Source: Chitinophagaceae bacterium (lineage in GTDB: Bacteria; Bacteroidota; Bacteroidia; Chitinophagales; Chitinophagaceae). From it: DNA of 64,000 bases. Position 1 is the first letter of the stretch; every line of letters begins with the position of its first letter. A program made the position numbers and the translations under genes. Below, piece by piece: positions 1 to 9,267 of this stretch. The notes below the pieces were generated by a model. It saw nothing but the letters and a program-made list of their open reading frames with translations. It ran no database searches and was not told where the DNA came from. Location: contig JADJBP010000015.1 in the NCBI GenBank assembly GCA_016703625.1, positions 6,805 through 70,804 of the forward strand, read 5' to 3'.

Positions 1-1387
1 GTGCTCCAGTTTACCTGTCCCCCGATCCAGGCCGTAGATACATTGCCTATGAAAGCCTGGTTTTGAAAGGCATTTAAAAAGCCATCATTGCCAATACTTA
101 TCGTGTTGTAAATAGCCGGAGTTGCAGGATGCGTTCCCGAGCCAGAGCCTATTGCAATGTTTTGATAGCCGGTGGTAATTGCCGACAGTGCACCATAACC
201 AACCGCTGTATTGTTATTGGCTTTGCTGAAATACAGGGCGCCCTGTCCAACTGCGGTATTCTGTATACCATTTTTGTTTTCAAACAGCGAACCGTAGCCA
301 ACAGCCGTATTTGAAGTGCCACTTGTATCAAGGTAAAGTGCATAACCACCAATGGCAGTGTTGTAATGGTTTTTTCTGTGGTTGTATAAGGAATAATTTC
401 CTATGGCAATATTAAAATTAGAATTGGCATTATAGTATAGCGAATTAAATCCGATTGCTGTGTTATCGTTTCCAGTGCTATCATATGTCAGTGCATTTGC
501 CCCGATGGATGTATTTCCTACACCGTATTTTGAACTAAAATGTGCATAACTGCCTATAGCCGTATTAAGGAAGCCTGATGTATTATCATTAAGTGCTGCC
601 AAACCAATTGCCGTATTATTACCCCCGGTAGTATTTTTAAACAATGCATGGCTTCCGTTTGCTGTATTTCCATTGCCATTAATATTGTTGAAAAGCGCAT
701 TTAGTCCGGTAGCGGAATTGTTCCAACCGGTTTTATTATTTCTTAAAGCCAGTGCACCAAAGGCCACATTTTGCCCTCCGGTTGTGTTAGAATCCAGTAC
801 TGAAAACCCAAGGCAGTATTATAATTTGCTGTAGTATTTGAATACAAGGCATTTGTTCCGATCGCTGTATTCCATGAACCAGTTGTATTGTTGAATAATG
901 TTCGGGAGCCTATACCCACATTCTTAACCCCGGTAGTTGCCATACCCGCACTGTCACCAATAAAATAATTTTTATTCTCTGCATTAAGTTCACCCGCCCA
1001 AATATTATTGAGGCGGAAACGCAATGGCAAATTATCGATAGTGCCGATAAAGTTGATGGCTGTATCGGTACCTGCATTGCCTGTTAAACTCCAGTTGGTA
1101 ATGCCGGTTGTGATCTCATTCCATGCTGCGCCGTTATAAAACCAGAAAGTACTGGTGGTGCTGTCATACAATATCAAACCATTGGCGGGATTAACTATAC
1201 CAATCCGGGAGACAGTGGATGTTCTGGGTATCAACATTCCTTTGCTGCTGCTTTTTACATCAAGTATAGCGCTGCTGTCGGCAACAGCACCATCTGTATT
1301 AATGGCTAAGCTTTGTGAAAATACAGTTAACGGTAAAAGAAATACCAATAGTATAGTGCACAAAAGCAGTGTTGTAAATAGTTTCAT
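1..1387 (-). CDS. Secreted YadA-head-like repeat protein, partial and frameshifted
   Basis: The start is ATG at 1387, followed by a hydrophobic signal peptide ending near FSQS. Residues 25-90 form a domain typical of Bacteroidota surface proteins (DSSAILDVKSSSKGMLIPR). From about residue 135 the protein is a run of units of the type NTAIGxxALYxNTTGxxN, like the heads of trimeric autotransporter adhesins. The first reading frame ends at 743, but the repeats continue in another frame to base 1. A one-base loss in a T run (plus strand AAAA at about 803-806) explains the break: adding one T gives ALGFSVLDSNTTGGQN. The gene also runs off the window edge. The expected location is the cell surface, possibly as a trimer. 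The function is unknown and no sorting domain is visible because the C-terminus is missing. Confidence 0.8.
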
Positions 1388-1496
1388 GGCATTTTATTTT
1401 GAATTTCGTTTTTTTATCAAATGATGTAAACCCCCATTGAGCCAGTTACAGGATTGACTGAGCAGGCGGCTTTTAATGAGAAAGTTTTTTTCTTGT

Positions 1497-1504
1497 TACA
1501 TTTG
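1497..1504 (+). promoter_or_regulatory. Bacteroidota -7 box (TACATTTG)
   Basis: TACATTTG matches the TAnnTTTG -7 consensus of Bacteroidota promoters and lies 20 bases before the ATG at 1525. No clear TTTG is present 19 bases upstream, only T-rich sequence. Confidence 0.5.
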
Positions 1505-1524
1505 ACAATTATTAACTACTTAAT

Positions 1525-2493
1525 ATGATCAAAGAAAGAATACTGGTAATTGGTGCAAGCGGCCAGATCGGTGTGGAATTAACACTTGCCCTGCGCAAAA
1601 TTTATGGCAATGCCAACGTGATCGCATCCGATCTTCGCGAAGAAAATGACCTGCTCAAAGGAACCGGGCCCTATGTGAGTATGGATGTGATGAACAAGGA
1701 AATGCTGCATGTGCAGGTGATACGCCAGGGCATCACCCAGATCTATTTACTGGCAGCCATCCTTTCTGCTACCGGTGAAAAAAATCCGCACCTGGCCTGG
1801 AGTTTGAATATGCAGAGCCTGCTGAATGTGCTTGATATTGCCAAGGAAGAGAACCTGCACAAGGTTTACTGGCCAAGCAGTATTGCCGTATTTGGCCCCA
1901 CATCACCCAAACAAAACTGCCCCCAGCAAACCATCATTGAGCCTACAACCGTTTATGGTATCAGTAAATATGCCGGCGAATTCTGGTGCAACTATTATCA
2001 TCACCGGTATGGTATAGATGTAAGAAGTTTGCGTTACCCCGGACTGATCAGTTATAAAAGCGCCCCCGGGGCAGGAACCACTGATTATGCAGTGGAAATA
2101 TTTCATGAAGCCCTGGAAGAAAAAAAATACAAATGTTTTTTAAGGGAAGATACTTACCTGCCTATGATGTATATGCCCGATGCCATCCGGGCTACTATTG
2201 AACTGATGGAAGCGGATGCATCAAAAATATCCGTCAGGACATCGTACAATATTTCGGCTATGAGTTTTTCTCCAAAAGAAATTGCTGCAGCCATACAAAA
2301 ACATATACCTGCATTTGCGGTCAGTTATAAGCCCGATTACCGGCAGCCCATTGCCGACAGCTGGCCGCAAAGTATTGATGATACCGTTGCCCGTAAAGAC
2401 TGGGGATGGAAAGAAGAGTTTGCGCTGGAGCGGATGGTGAAGGATATGCTGGAGAACCTGGGGAATCAATTGGCAATTGACAATGGACAATAG
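1525..2493 (+). CDS. NAD-dependent L-threonine 3-dehydrogenase (SDR type)
   Basis: This 322-residue extended short-chain dehydrogenase has the NAD-binding glycine motif GASGQIG near residue 10 and the catalytic YGISK (YxxxK) at about 144-148. WPSSIAVFGPTSP is characteristic of SDR-type threonine dehydrogenases and of related UDP-sugar epimerases. The family oxidises L-threonine to 2-amino-3-ketobutyrate in the cytoplasm, which is then cleaved to glycine and acetyl-CoA. The gene stands alone and converges on the response regulator downstream. Its last residues (NQLAIDNGQ) are encoded by a CAATTGGCAATTGACAATGG-type repeat that continues into the intergenic region, so the C-terminal tail is probably repeat-derived. 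Another SDR sugar-nucleotide enzyme is the main alternative. Confidence 0.85.
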   Translation: MIKERILVIGASGQIGVELTLALRKIYGNANVIASDLREENDLLKGTGPYVSMDVMNKEMLHVQVIRQGITQIYLLAAILSATGEKNPHLAWSLNMQSLLNVLDIAKEENLHKVYWPSSIAVFGPTSPKQNCPQQTIIEPTTVYGISKYAGEFWCNYYHHRYGIDVRSLRYPGLISYKSAPGAGTTDYAVEIFHEALEEKKYKCFLREDTYLPMMYMPDAIRATIELMEADASKISVRTSYNISAMSFSPKEIAAAIQKHIPAFAVSYKPDYRQPIADSWPQSIDDTVARKDWGWKEEFALERMVKDMLENLGNQLAIDNGQ

Positions 2494-2585
2494 GCAATGG
2501 ACAATCTGTTTACTGAAAAGCTGTTCAATTCTCAATGTTCAATATTGAAAACCTGCCCAATTGAACATTGATCATTGTTTATTGA
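2472..2585. repeat. CAATTGACAATGGACAAT-type repeat with inverted copy
   Basis: Short words (CAATTGGCAATTGACAATGG, then ACAATAGGCAATGGACAAT) are followed by roughly complementary words (TTCAATTCTCAATGTTCAAT, ATTGAACATTGATCATTG). The whole could fold as an imperfect stem between two convergent genes. It overlaps the last codons of the dehydrogenase. Confidence 0.7.
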
Positions 2586-2596
2586 ATATTTTTCTT

Positions 2597-3236
2597 TTAA
2601 ATCAACTTATGTTCGTAGGCATACTTAACCAGCCCGATAACACCACTGGTATTGGTTTTGCGAAAAATATTCTTACGGTGGGTTTCTATGGTGCGTTCAC
2701 TGAGGAATAATTCCTCAGCGATCTGTTTGTTGCTTAATTCTTTTTCAATAAGCCGGATGATCTCTATTTCCCGGTTGGTTAAATGCACTTCTGCATTTTC
2801 TTTTTTCATTTCGCTGGCACGGGTCATTTCTTCCAGCACTTCTTCACTGAAATAAATGCCTCCCCCGGAAATTTTTTCAAGGGCTTTGATCAATTCCTGC
2901 TTTCCAATGTTTTTCAACACATACCCTGATATATCCGCATCATCGATCATCTGGTTCACCAGGTCGCCCTGCCCGCTCATGGACAGTGCCAGGATTTTTA
3001 TTTCAGGGAATTTTTCATGTACGGCTTTTGAAAGTTCTGCACCATTCATACCGGGCATCATCACATCAGTTAATAAAATATCCACCGGTTTTTTTCAAGC
3101 AATCCCATCATGTCAAGGGTTGGGTACATTCAATCAATACTTCAAACTGCTCGTGGCCATGCAGTAAAGATTTTAATCCATCAATTACGATCTGGTGATC
3201 ATCTACTACCGCTAACCTGATCTTTTCATTTTTCAT
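2597..3236 (-). CDS. NarL/LuxR-family response regulator, frameshifted
   Basis: The gene begins at ATG 3236 with a receiver domain (IRLAVVDDHQIVIDGLKSLL). It is interrupted by two indels between about 3085 and 3125; one is in the A run of GAAAAAAACCGG, where another A restores LLEKKPVDILLTD. The rest reads cleanly from 3085 to 2597. The phosphoacceptor Asp lies in LLTDVMMPGMNG, and the C-terminus is a LuxR-type helix-turn-helix (LTNREIEIIRLI, NKQIAEELFLSERTIETH). It is a DNA-binding regulator probably phosphorylated by the histidine kinase just upstream on the same strand (54-base gap). The breaks look like sequence errors because both halves are well conserved. Confidence 0.85.
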
Positions 3237-3289
3237 AATGGTATCTTTCATTCACCCTGTTCAATAAAATTAAAAGTAAGTAAAAGTTT

Positions 3290-5104
3290 TTAAGGTACAA
3301 TTGGAATATGAATGGCAACCAGTGTCCCTTTTCCGGGCGAACTGTCAAAATCAACTGTACCTTTTAAAAATGCAACCCGCGAACTTATATTCTTTAAGCC
3401 GATACCTTCAAATTTTTGTTTATCGGTTATATCAAATCCGCGGCCATTATCTTCAATAGTTGCAGCAATACCATCCCCATCCCGTATCAGGGAAATGTCG
3501 AGATTATTGGCCCCCGAATGTTTGATCACATTGTTCACACATTCCTGTATTACCCGGTATAATACTGTTTCTGTATTGTCATCCATCCTTTCCTGCAGGC
3601 CTTCGGTATGCAGGTTAATTTTAATGATCCGGTTGTCGATCTTATCCAGGAATTCCCTGACGGCACTGGCCAGCCCTCTTTTCAATAAAGCATTGGGCAT
3701 CATCTGGTGACTCACGCTCCTGATCTCCCTGCAGCTTTCATCAACCAGGCCGATCAGTTTTTCAAATTTTAATTTTTGATCTTCGTTTTTAAAAGGTAAT
3801 TCAGTTTCAATGGCTGATAAATTCATTTTGGCAGCACTCATCATCTGCCCTACACCATCATGCAGGTCGGCAGCAATTCTTTTCCGCTCATTCTCTTCAG
3901 CATGTATGACAGCCCTTGTGGCCAGGTCCTGCTGTTTCATAACGGCTTCCTGCAGGTGCATTTTATGCTGCAGCCGGCGTTTCCTGTAAAAACTGACAGC
4001 CGACAGTATCAGCAACGCCACCCCGCCGGCTAAACCCCAAAGCAGGTAGTTTTTCCTCGTGATCTCGGCTTTTTGTATCTGTAACTGCTGTTCCTTTTTT
4101 TCTGCCTGGTATTTTGCATTCAGCTGTTCGATCTGTTTTAGCTTTTCGCCGGTATAAATAGAATCTTTAAGTATGGATTGCTTTTTGTAATAAACCAGCG
4201 CTAAGGCAAAATTCCCTTTTTTTTCAGCCAGTACAGCCAGTTCTTTATAGTTTGACAACTGCAGGTCGGCAAAATGCATTTTGGAAGCTATGGCATTACT
4301 CAGGTTGTATTGTTCGGTTGCTTTGTCCAATTGTCCCTGCTCCTTGTACATATAACCCAGGTCACCGTGACTTAATGCGATGGAAAAACTGTCTTTCAGC
4401 TGTTCCCGGATCTCCAGCGATTTCAATAAATATTTTTCTGCTTCTGTAAATTTTTTCTGTAACGTATAAACGCCGCCTAAAAAATTATAACTATATCCTT
4501 TGCCAACATCATCATTGAGTTTTTCGCGTATCTCCAGTGAGGCATTATATCTTTTGATCGCTTCATCATAATCGCCCCGGTATTCAAATACCACGCCTGA
4601 TTCATTCAGTATGGTTGCCATATTGCCCTCATCATCCAGGTTTTTATAAATGGAAAAAGCATCATCATACATTTGAAGGGAACGGTCGAGGTCGCGGGTT
4701 TTGCGGTACAGTTTCCCCAGTTCATTCAATACACCGGCTTTTTTTAAGAGGTCATTGCTTTTAGTGAGGATATCCAGTGCTTTGTAATAATAAACGGCAG
4801 CACTGTCGTAGGCACCTTTAAAATACCAGGATTGACCGGTAAGCATGATGCATTCACCCAATGAACCGGGATCCTTTAATTTTTCGGCAAGCCCGGCGCC
4901 GGCCACAGAAGCTTTATGGCTTTCCTCAAAATCCTTAAAGAGCAATGCCCGGGCAAGCGCTTTGTATGCATTTAATTTTCCCTGACTTTCTGCATCAAAT
5001 TTGATGATAAACCGGAGGCTGTCTGTATTATTTGACTGTGCATATACAGCCGCTGCTGTCAATAAAAAAAGCAAAATAAATGATACTTTCCTGGGTATGA
5101 ACAT
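3290..5104 (-). CDS. TPR-containing sensor histidine kinase (HisKA_3 type)
   Basis: This 604-residue kinase has a signal peptide (residues 1-22) and about six tetratricopeptide repeats at 70-310 (for example YDEAIKRYNASLEIREKLND). These are followed by a charged coiled coil, one membrane helix at about 350-368 (LLWGLAGGVALLILSAVSF) and a cytoplasmic kinase core. The HisKA_3 phosphoacceptor is the His of AADLHDGVGQ, and the ATP-binding domain has N box CVNNVIKHS and G boxes DNGRGFD and GIGLKN. This is the NarX/DesK-like fold with a periplasmic TPR sensor, common in Bacteroidota. It phosphorylates a NarL-type regulator, here presumably the one directly downstream. The signal sensed is unknown. 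Confidence 0.9.
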   Translation of the reverse strand: MFIPRKVSFILLFLLTAAAVYAQSNNTDSLRFIIKFDAESQGKLNAYKALARALLFKDFEESHKASVAGAGLAEKLKDPGSLGECIMLTGQSWYFKGAYDSAAVYYYKALDILTKSNDLLKKAGVLNELGKLYRKTRDLDRSLQMYDDAFSIYKNLDDEGNMATILNESGVVFEYRGDYDEAIKRYNASLEIREKLNDDVGKGYSYNFLGGVYTLQKKFTEAEKYLLKSLEIREQLKDSFSIALSHGDLGYMYKEQGQLDKATEQYNLSNAIASKMHFADLQLSNYKELAVLAEKKGNFALALVYYKKQSILKDSIYTGEKLKQIEQLNAKYQAEKKEQQLQIQKAEITRKNYLLWGLAGGVALLILSAVSFYRKRRLQHKMHLQEAVMKQQDLATRAVIHAEENERKRIAADLHDGVGQMMSAAKMNLSAIETELPFKNEDQKLKFEKLIGLVDESCREIRSVSHQMMPNALLKRGLASAVREFLDKIDNRIIKINLHTEGLQERMDDNTETVLYRVIQECVNNVIKHSGANNLDISLIRDGDGIAATIEDNGRGFDITDKQKFEGIGLKNISSRVAFLKGTVDFDSSPGKGTLVAIHIPIVP

Positions 5105-5121
5105 GCGGGTAAAAGTTATTT

Positions 5122-5841
5122 TTAAGAAAAGCCAAGGATATCTTTCATGCTGAAGATCCCTTTTTTATCATAAATGTATTCGGCTGCCAAAACTGCCCCC
5201 ATTGCAAATCCCAGGCGGCTGTGGGCGGTGTGTATGATCTCAATATCATCAATGGCCGAATGGTACTTGACACTATGCGTACCCGGGGCCGGGTCTTCCC
5301 GTTTACTGGTGATCTCCAGTTCTTCCGGATTTTTGGATGCCGCATTTACCCATTTTTTTTTGCGGGGAATTTCCTGCAATACCTGTTCTGCCAAACTGAT
5401 CGCTGTACCGCTTGGTGCATCTTTTTTCTGGGTGTGATGAATTTCTTCCAGGCTGATCTCATACGCTTCCTGTCCTTTCATCAATTGCGCCAGTTTTTTA
5501 TTCAGGTCAAAAAAAATATTCACACCCACACTGAAATTGCTTGCATATAAAAATGTGCCATTCCTGTTTTTGCAGTAATTGTCCACTTCAATCCTGTCTT
5601 CAAGCCAGCCTGTGCTGCCACTCAGCACCGGGATCCCGGCCTCAAGGCAGGCAAGTATATTTCCTTTGGCACTGTTCGGGCCGGTAAACTCAATGGCCAT
5701 ATCACAATTTTGTAAATTTTCTTTTGTAAGATCAGCCTGGCTGTCAATATCAATTTTTAACTGAACCGTGTGGCCACGCTGTAAAGCAATCTCTTCAATG
5801 GTTTTACCCATTTTACCATAGCCGATCAATGCGATTTTCAT
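5122..5841 (-). CDS. dapB: 4-hydroxy-tetrahydrodipicolinate reductase
   Basis: This 239-residue protein has the N-terminal nucleotide-binding motif IGYGKMGK and the dihydrodipicolinate-reductase signature EIHHTQKKDAPSGTA, which carries the catalytic His and Lys. It reduces hydroxy-tetrahydrodipicolinate with NAD(P)H in the diaminopimelate/lysine pathway, supplying both peptidoglycan and lysine. It is the last gene of the parA-parB-DUF5683-dapB run, an order familiar from Bacteroidota. A later pathway enzyme (dapD) is encoded separately at 17036. Confidence 0.95.
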   Translation of the reverse strand: MKIALIGYGKMGKTIEEIALQRGHTVQLKIDIDSQADLTKENLQNCDMAIEFTGPNSAKGNILACLEAGIPVLSGSTGWLEDRIEVDNYCKNRNGTFLYASNFSVGVNIFFDLNKKLAQLMKGQEAYEISLEEIHHTQKKDAPSGTAISLAEQVLQEIPRKKKWVNAASKNPEELEITSKREDPAPGTHSVKYHSAIDDIEIIHTAHSRLGFAMGAVLAAEYIYDKKGIFSMKDILGFS

Positions 5842-5888
5842 TGCTTAAATTAAAAGGTAAAAAAATCATTTAAAGAAAATGAAGATAA

Positions 5889-6506
5889 TTATTTTGAGTG
5901 GTTTTTTCCGATGTTGAGTACAAGACTTATTCCGTTTGTATTGGCAAGCTGGCTGTACCCGGGTCTTAGCTGTAAACTCAGATCATCACTTACATCAAAG
6001 GTTTTGAGGTGGGCATCCACGGTGGCATCTACCACATTCAATCCCCAGAAAAGAATAAAGATCAATACCGTGTAATCCACATTTTGCCTCACCTGGTTCC
6101 TGAAAGTTTTGATCCTTTCGGGTTGATCAATAATGGTTAAATAGGGTTGGGGTACCTGGTAATCATTGGTAGGATCGTTGTCAATAGCATTGGTATAGGC
6201 ATCCCTGGCTTCCCTGTATTGTTTTGTATTGCGGAAAAAAATATAAGTGGTTGTTCCCAGTGCAGCATAAATAACCGGGATCTTCCAGTATTTTTTATTG
6301 GTAGCCTGTCCCCACCCGGGCAGGATCGCCGAGCGGAGGGTGGCAACACGAGGACTGTAATTTGCAGGATCGGGTTTTGAAAAAATATTGCTTTTCTTTT
6401 TTTTGCTGCTGTCAGCCATTTTAACCGGTTCAGTTTTTTGTGCATATACGGTTGTGCTTACCACAAATAAACTGCAGAAAAAGAAAAATGTACAGACCTT
6501 AAACAT
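5889..6506 (-). CDS. DUF5683 family membrane protein
   Basis: This 205-residue protein has a signal peptide (VVSTTVYAQ), then the DUF5683 core RSAILPGWGQ..NKKYWKIP, a membrane helix near VIYAALGTTTYIFF and a second at YTVLIFILFWGLNVVDA. The start codon overlaps the parB stop by one base (TAATG), indicating translational coupling. The family is almost always found between parB and dapB in Bacteroidota. Its function is unknown; the helices suggest an inner-membrane location. Confidence 0.85.
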   Translation of the reverse strand: MFKVCTFFFFCSLFVVSTTVYAQKTEPVKMADSSKKKKSNIFSKPDPANYSPRVATLRSAILPGWGQATNKKYWKIPVIYAALGTTTYIFFRNTKQYREARDAYTNAIDNDPTNDYQVPQPYLTIIDQPERIKTFRNQVRQNVDYTVLIFILFWGLNVVDATVDAHLKTFDVSDDLSLQLRPGYSQLANTNGISLVLNIGKNHSK

Positions 6507-7412
6507 TAAGATACATTGATATTAAATTTATCGAGCAGGGCATTCAATTCTTCTACAGAGTAATATTCAAACAAAATACTGCCACTTCCCTTTTTACTGT
6601 GTTTCATCCTCACACGGGTATTAAAATTTGAAGCTAAATTATCTTCAATCTTTTTAAAATTTGATGGCAGTGATGCTTTTACAGGAACTTTAACAGCGGT
6701 TGTGTACAGTTTCCTCACGAGTTCTTCTGTTTGCCTGACCGACAGGCCATTCTTTTATTTCATTGAAAATGTACAATTGTTTGTCAACCACATCCACATT
6801 GATCAATGCCCGGGCATGGCCCATGCTGATCACACCTGTACGAACGGCTACCTGTATATCGGGCGGTAATTTCAGCAGCCGGATATAATTGGCTACCGTA
6901 CTTCTTTCCTTACCCATTCTTTCGGCTACCTGTTCCTGTGTGTATTCCAGTTCGTCCATCAGGCGTTTGTAACTTAAGGCAATTTCAATGGCATTCAGGT
7001 CTTTCCGTTGCAGGTTTTCCAGTAATGATAACTCCAGCAACTGTGTATCGTTTGCCTGCCTGATATACACCGGCACATCTTTAATACCCGCAATTTTTGC
7101 TGCCCTGAAACGCCGTTCCCCTGCGATCAGCCGGTAATTGCCATTGGGCAACCTGGATACGGTAAGCGGTTGAATGATATCATGCATTTTTATGGATGCA
7201 GCCAGTTCATTCAGGGTAACTGCATCAAAATCATGACGGGGCTGTTTGGGATTTACTTCAATCCTGTCCAGTGGTATGCGTAATGAAACTGATGCCTGTT
7301 CCACTACTTCAGGCTTTAAATTACCTGCTGTGGTTTTCAGATCTGCATCAATGTTCTGTAATAAACTCCTGATCCCTTTCCCCAGTGCGTCTTTTCTGTT
7401 TGGCTGCGACAT
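6506..7412 (-). CDS. parB: Chromosome partitioning protein ParB, frameshifted
   Basis: The start is ATG at 7412. The N-terminal ParB/sulfiredoxin-like CTPase domain shows GERRFRAA, the following ENLQRKDLN and the helix-turn-helix (YTQEQVAERMGKERSTVANYIRLLKLP). The frame breaks near 6755: KEWPVGQANRR should read as ..GLSVRQTEELVRKL in the next frame, which continues to 6506 with the dimerisation domain. One missing base in the AAAAGAATGG stretch would repair it. ParB binds parS sites and works with the ParA encoded upstream in origin segregation. No TGTTTCACGTGAAACA-like parS was seen in this window. Confidence 0.9.
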
Positions 7413-7419
7413 GTATTTT

Positions 7420-7510
7420 GTATGTTGTATGTTGTTTGTAGTTTGTTATTTGTGGTTATGTAAAGTAAAGGGATGCTGTTGTTTACTACAAACCACAAAC
7501 TACAAACCAA
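7420..7510. repeat. Word repeat and imperfect hairpin between parA and parB
   Basis: ATGTTGTATGTTGTTTGTAG then TTTGTTATTTGTGG is followed 30 bases later by the near-complement ACTACAAACCACAAACTACA. It fills the gap between parA and parB and would form a stem in the joint transcript. Confidence 0.65.
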
Positions 7511-7522
7511 TTAACGGGTATT

Positions 7523-8323
7523 TTATTCCATTATCCTGTCTGCTTCTTTTATTTTGGTCATGTTGTTTTTCTGCAAAATTTCCTTGGCGAGGTTGAGGTA
7601 ATTGATGGCACCTTTACTGTCGGAATCATACAGGATCACCGGTTTTCCAAAACTGGGGGCTTCGCTCAGCCTCGTATTGCGGTGAATGATGCTGTTAAAA
7701 ACAATGTCCTCAAAATGGCGGCGGACCTCACTAACTACCTGGTTGCATAAACGCAGGCGGCCATCGTACATGGTCATTAAAATACCTTCGATCTTTAATT
7801 CGGTATTCAGCCTGTTCTGTACAATTTTGATCGTGTTCAGTAATTTTCCCAGGCCTTCGAGTGCAAAAAATTCGGTTTGTACCGGCACCACCACACTGTC
7901 TGCAGCAGTTAATGCATTCACGGTGATCAGTCCAAGTGATGGCGAGCAGTCAATGACTATAAAATCATAATCATCCCTGATGGGATCCAGTATCTTTTTT
8001 AAAACCATTTCGCGGTTGGGGTAATTGATCATTTCAATTTCGGCTCCCACCAGGTCAATATGCGAAGGCAATATATCCAGGAACGGGATCTCAGATTTTA
8101 AAATGATATCTTTTGCCTGTGTACCATTTACCATACAGTCGTACAGGCTTTGGGTGATGTTGTGCAGGTCAAAACCTGTACCTGTGGTACTGTTGGCCTG
8201 CGGGTCTGCATCCACCAGCAATGTTTTAAATTCGAGCACTGCAAGGCTTGCAGCCAGGTTGATCGCCGTGGTTGTTTTGCCTACACCGCCTTTTTGATTT
8301 GCTACTCCTATTATTTTAGCCAT
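7523..8323 (-). CDS. parA: Chromosome partitioning ATPase ParA/Soj
   Basis: This 266-residue protein carries the deviant Walker A motif KGGVGKTT (residues 11-18), with VDADPQANS and FIVIDCSPSLG as Walker A' and B motifs. It is a cytoplasmic ATPase that forms nucleoid-bound dimers and moves ParB-parS complexes. It is the first gene of the parA-parB-DUF5683-dapB cluster. A 110-base gap with a word-repeat hairpin separates it from parB, whereas the next junction is coupled, so read-through may be reduced at this point. Confidence 0.95.
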   Translation of the reverse strand: MAKIIGVANQKGGVGKTTTAINLAASLAVLEFKTLLVDADPQANSTTGTGFDLHNITQSLYDCMVNGTQAKDIILKSEIPFLDILPSHIDLVGAEIEMINYPNREMVLKKILDPIRDDYDFIVIDCSPSLGLITVNALTAADSVVVPVQTEFFALEGLGKLLNTIKIVQNRLNTELKIEGILMTMYDGRLRLCNQVVSEVRRHFEDIVFNSIIHRNTRLSEAPSFGKPVILYDSDSKGAINYLNLAKEILQKNNMTKIKEADRIME

Positions 8324-8388
8324 GCCCCTTGATTCCCTGAAGGGAAAATTTTAATTATCATTTAAATTACTCTTTTTACCAATACGGT

Positions 8389-9069
8389 TCAGAGTGTTAT
8401 TGTTGTTCCAATGGCCGGAAGTTTTAATTCCAGTTCATGCTGGTCAAACAGGTCAATTGTCTTCTGATGATCAATTTTAATAAAGCCAAAGGTATCGTAA
8501 TGTACTCCAATTACCCGTTTAGTTTGTACCATTTTTGCCGCCTGTACCGCATCTTCCGGTCCCATGGTAAAATTGTCTCCCACAGGCAGGATGGCAAGGT
8601 CAATACGGGCAAATTGCGGTATTAACTGCATATCCATTGTTAAAGCGGTATCACCGGCATAATAAAAGTTCATATCATCATTTATAATGATAAAACCCAT
8701 GGGGCTGCCGCCATTACTGCCGTCGCGTAAGGATGAAGAATGAATGGTATTCACGCACTTCACCGTTCCAAAATCAAATGTCCATTTGCCGCCGGTGTTC
8801 ATTGGATGGTATTTTTTGATGCCTTTTCCGGCATACCACATGGCAATTTCATAGTTGGCAATAATGGTTGCCCCTGTCCTTTTTGCTATTATTTCTGCAT
8901 CTGCCAGGCGGTCAAAATGGCCATGGCTGAGTAAAATGTAATCAGCATCAATGCAATTGATATCTATACCAACAGCCAACTCATTTCCGGTTATAAACGG
9001 GTCAAACAACAGCTTTTTTTCATTTACCACAACGCTGAAACAGGAATGTCCGTAAAAGCCGAACTCCAT
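8389..9069 (-). CDS. UPF0173-like metal-dependent hydrolase with altered metal motif
   Basis: The chosen start is the internal ATG at 9069 (MEFGFYGHSCFSV), because the family begins this way. The protein is a beta-lactamase-fold hydrolase of about 226 residues with DPFITGN, YAGDTALTMDM, GDNFTMGPEDA and a C-terminal GVHYDTF. The key metal motif reads LLSHGHFDRLAD, where the family normally has HxHxDH; the last His is Arg here (codon CGC, one change from CAC). This either impairs one metal site or is a base error. The native substrate of the family is unknown. The gene lies just upstream of parA on the same strand. Confidence 0.85.
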   Translation of the reverse strand: MEFGFYGHSCFSVVVNEKKLLFDPFITGNELAVGIDINCIDADYILLSHGHFDRLADAEIIAKRTGATIIANYEIAMWYAGKGIKKYHPMNTGGKWTFDFGTVKCVNTIHSSSLRDGSNGGSPMGFIIINDDMNFYYAGDTALTMDMQLIPQFARIDLAILPVGDNFTMGPEDAVQAAKMVQTKRVIGVHYDTFGFIKIDHQKTIDLFDQHELELKLPAIGTTITL

Positions 9070-9126
9070 TTTAAAATATTTATTAATACCAATCGTCTGA
9101 TCAAACACTGAAATTTTTTATCAGCC

Positions 9127-9190
9127 GCCAAATAATAGAAAACGTTGACTGCCAACTGCGAACTGCCAACCGTTTATGCTGTCAGGTTGG
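9127..9190. repeat. ACTGCCAACTGCGAACTGCC-type word repeat
   Basis: Tandem words TGACTGCCAACTGCGAACTG then CCAACCG lie between two divergent genes, followed by GTCAGGTTGG, which partly complements them. It is the same kind of element as at 2472 and 7420 but with a different word. Confidence 0.6.
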
Positions 9191-9267
9191 CAAATTTAAC
9201 CATTCGGCATAAAATTGGACAACAAAGAAGCAGCTTAATTGTAATATTGGGAAAATTAAGTGTTTTA

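Noticed and set aside
6506..8400. A parS site near parAB.
   Set aside because: No sequence close to TGTTTCACGTGAAACA was found by eye in this region.
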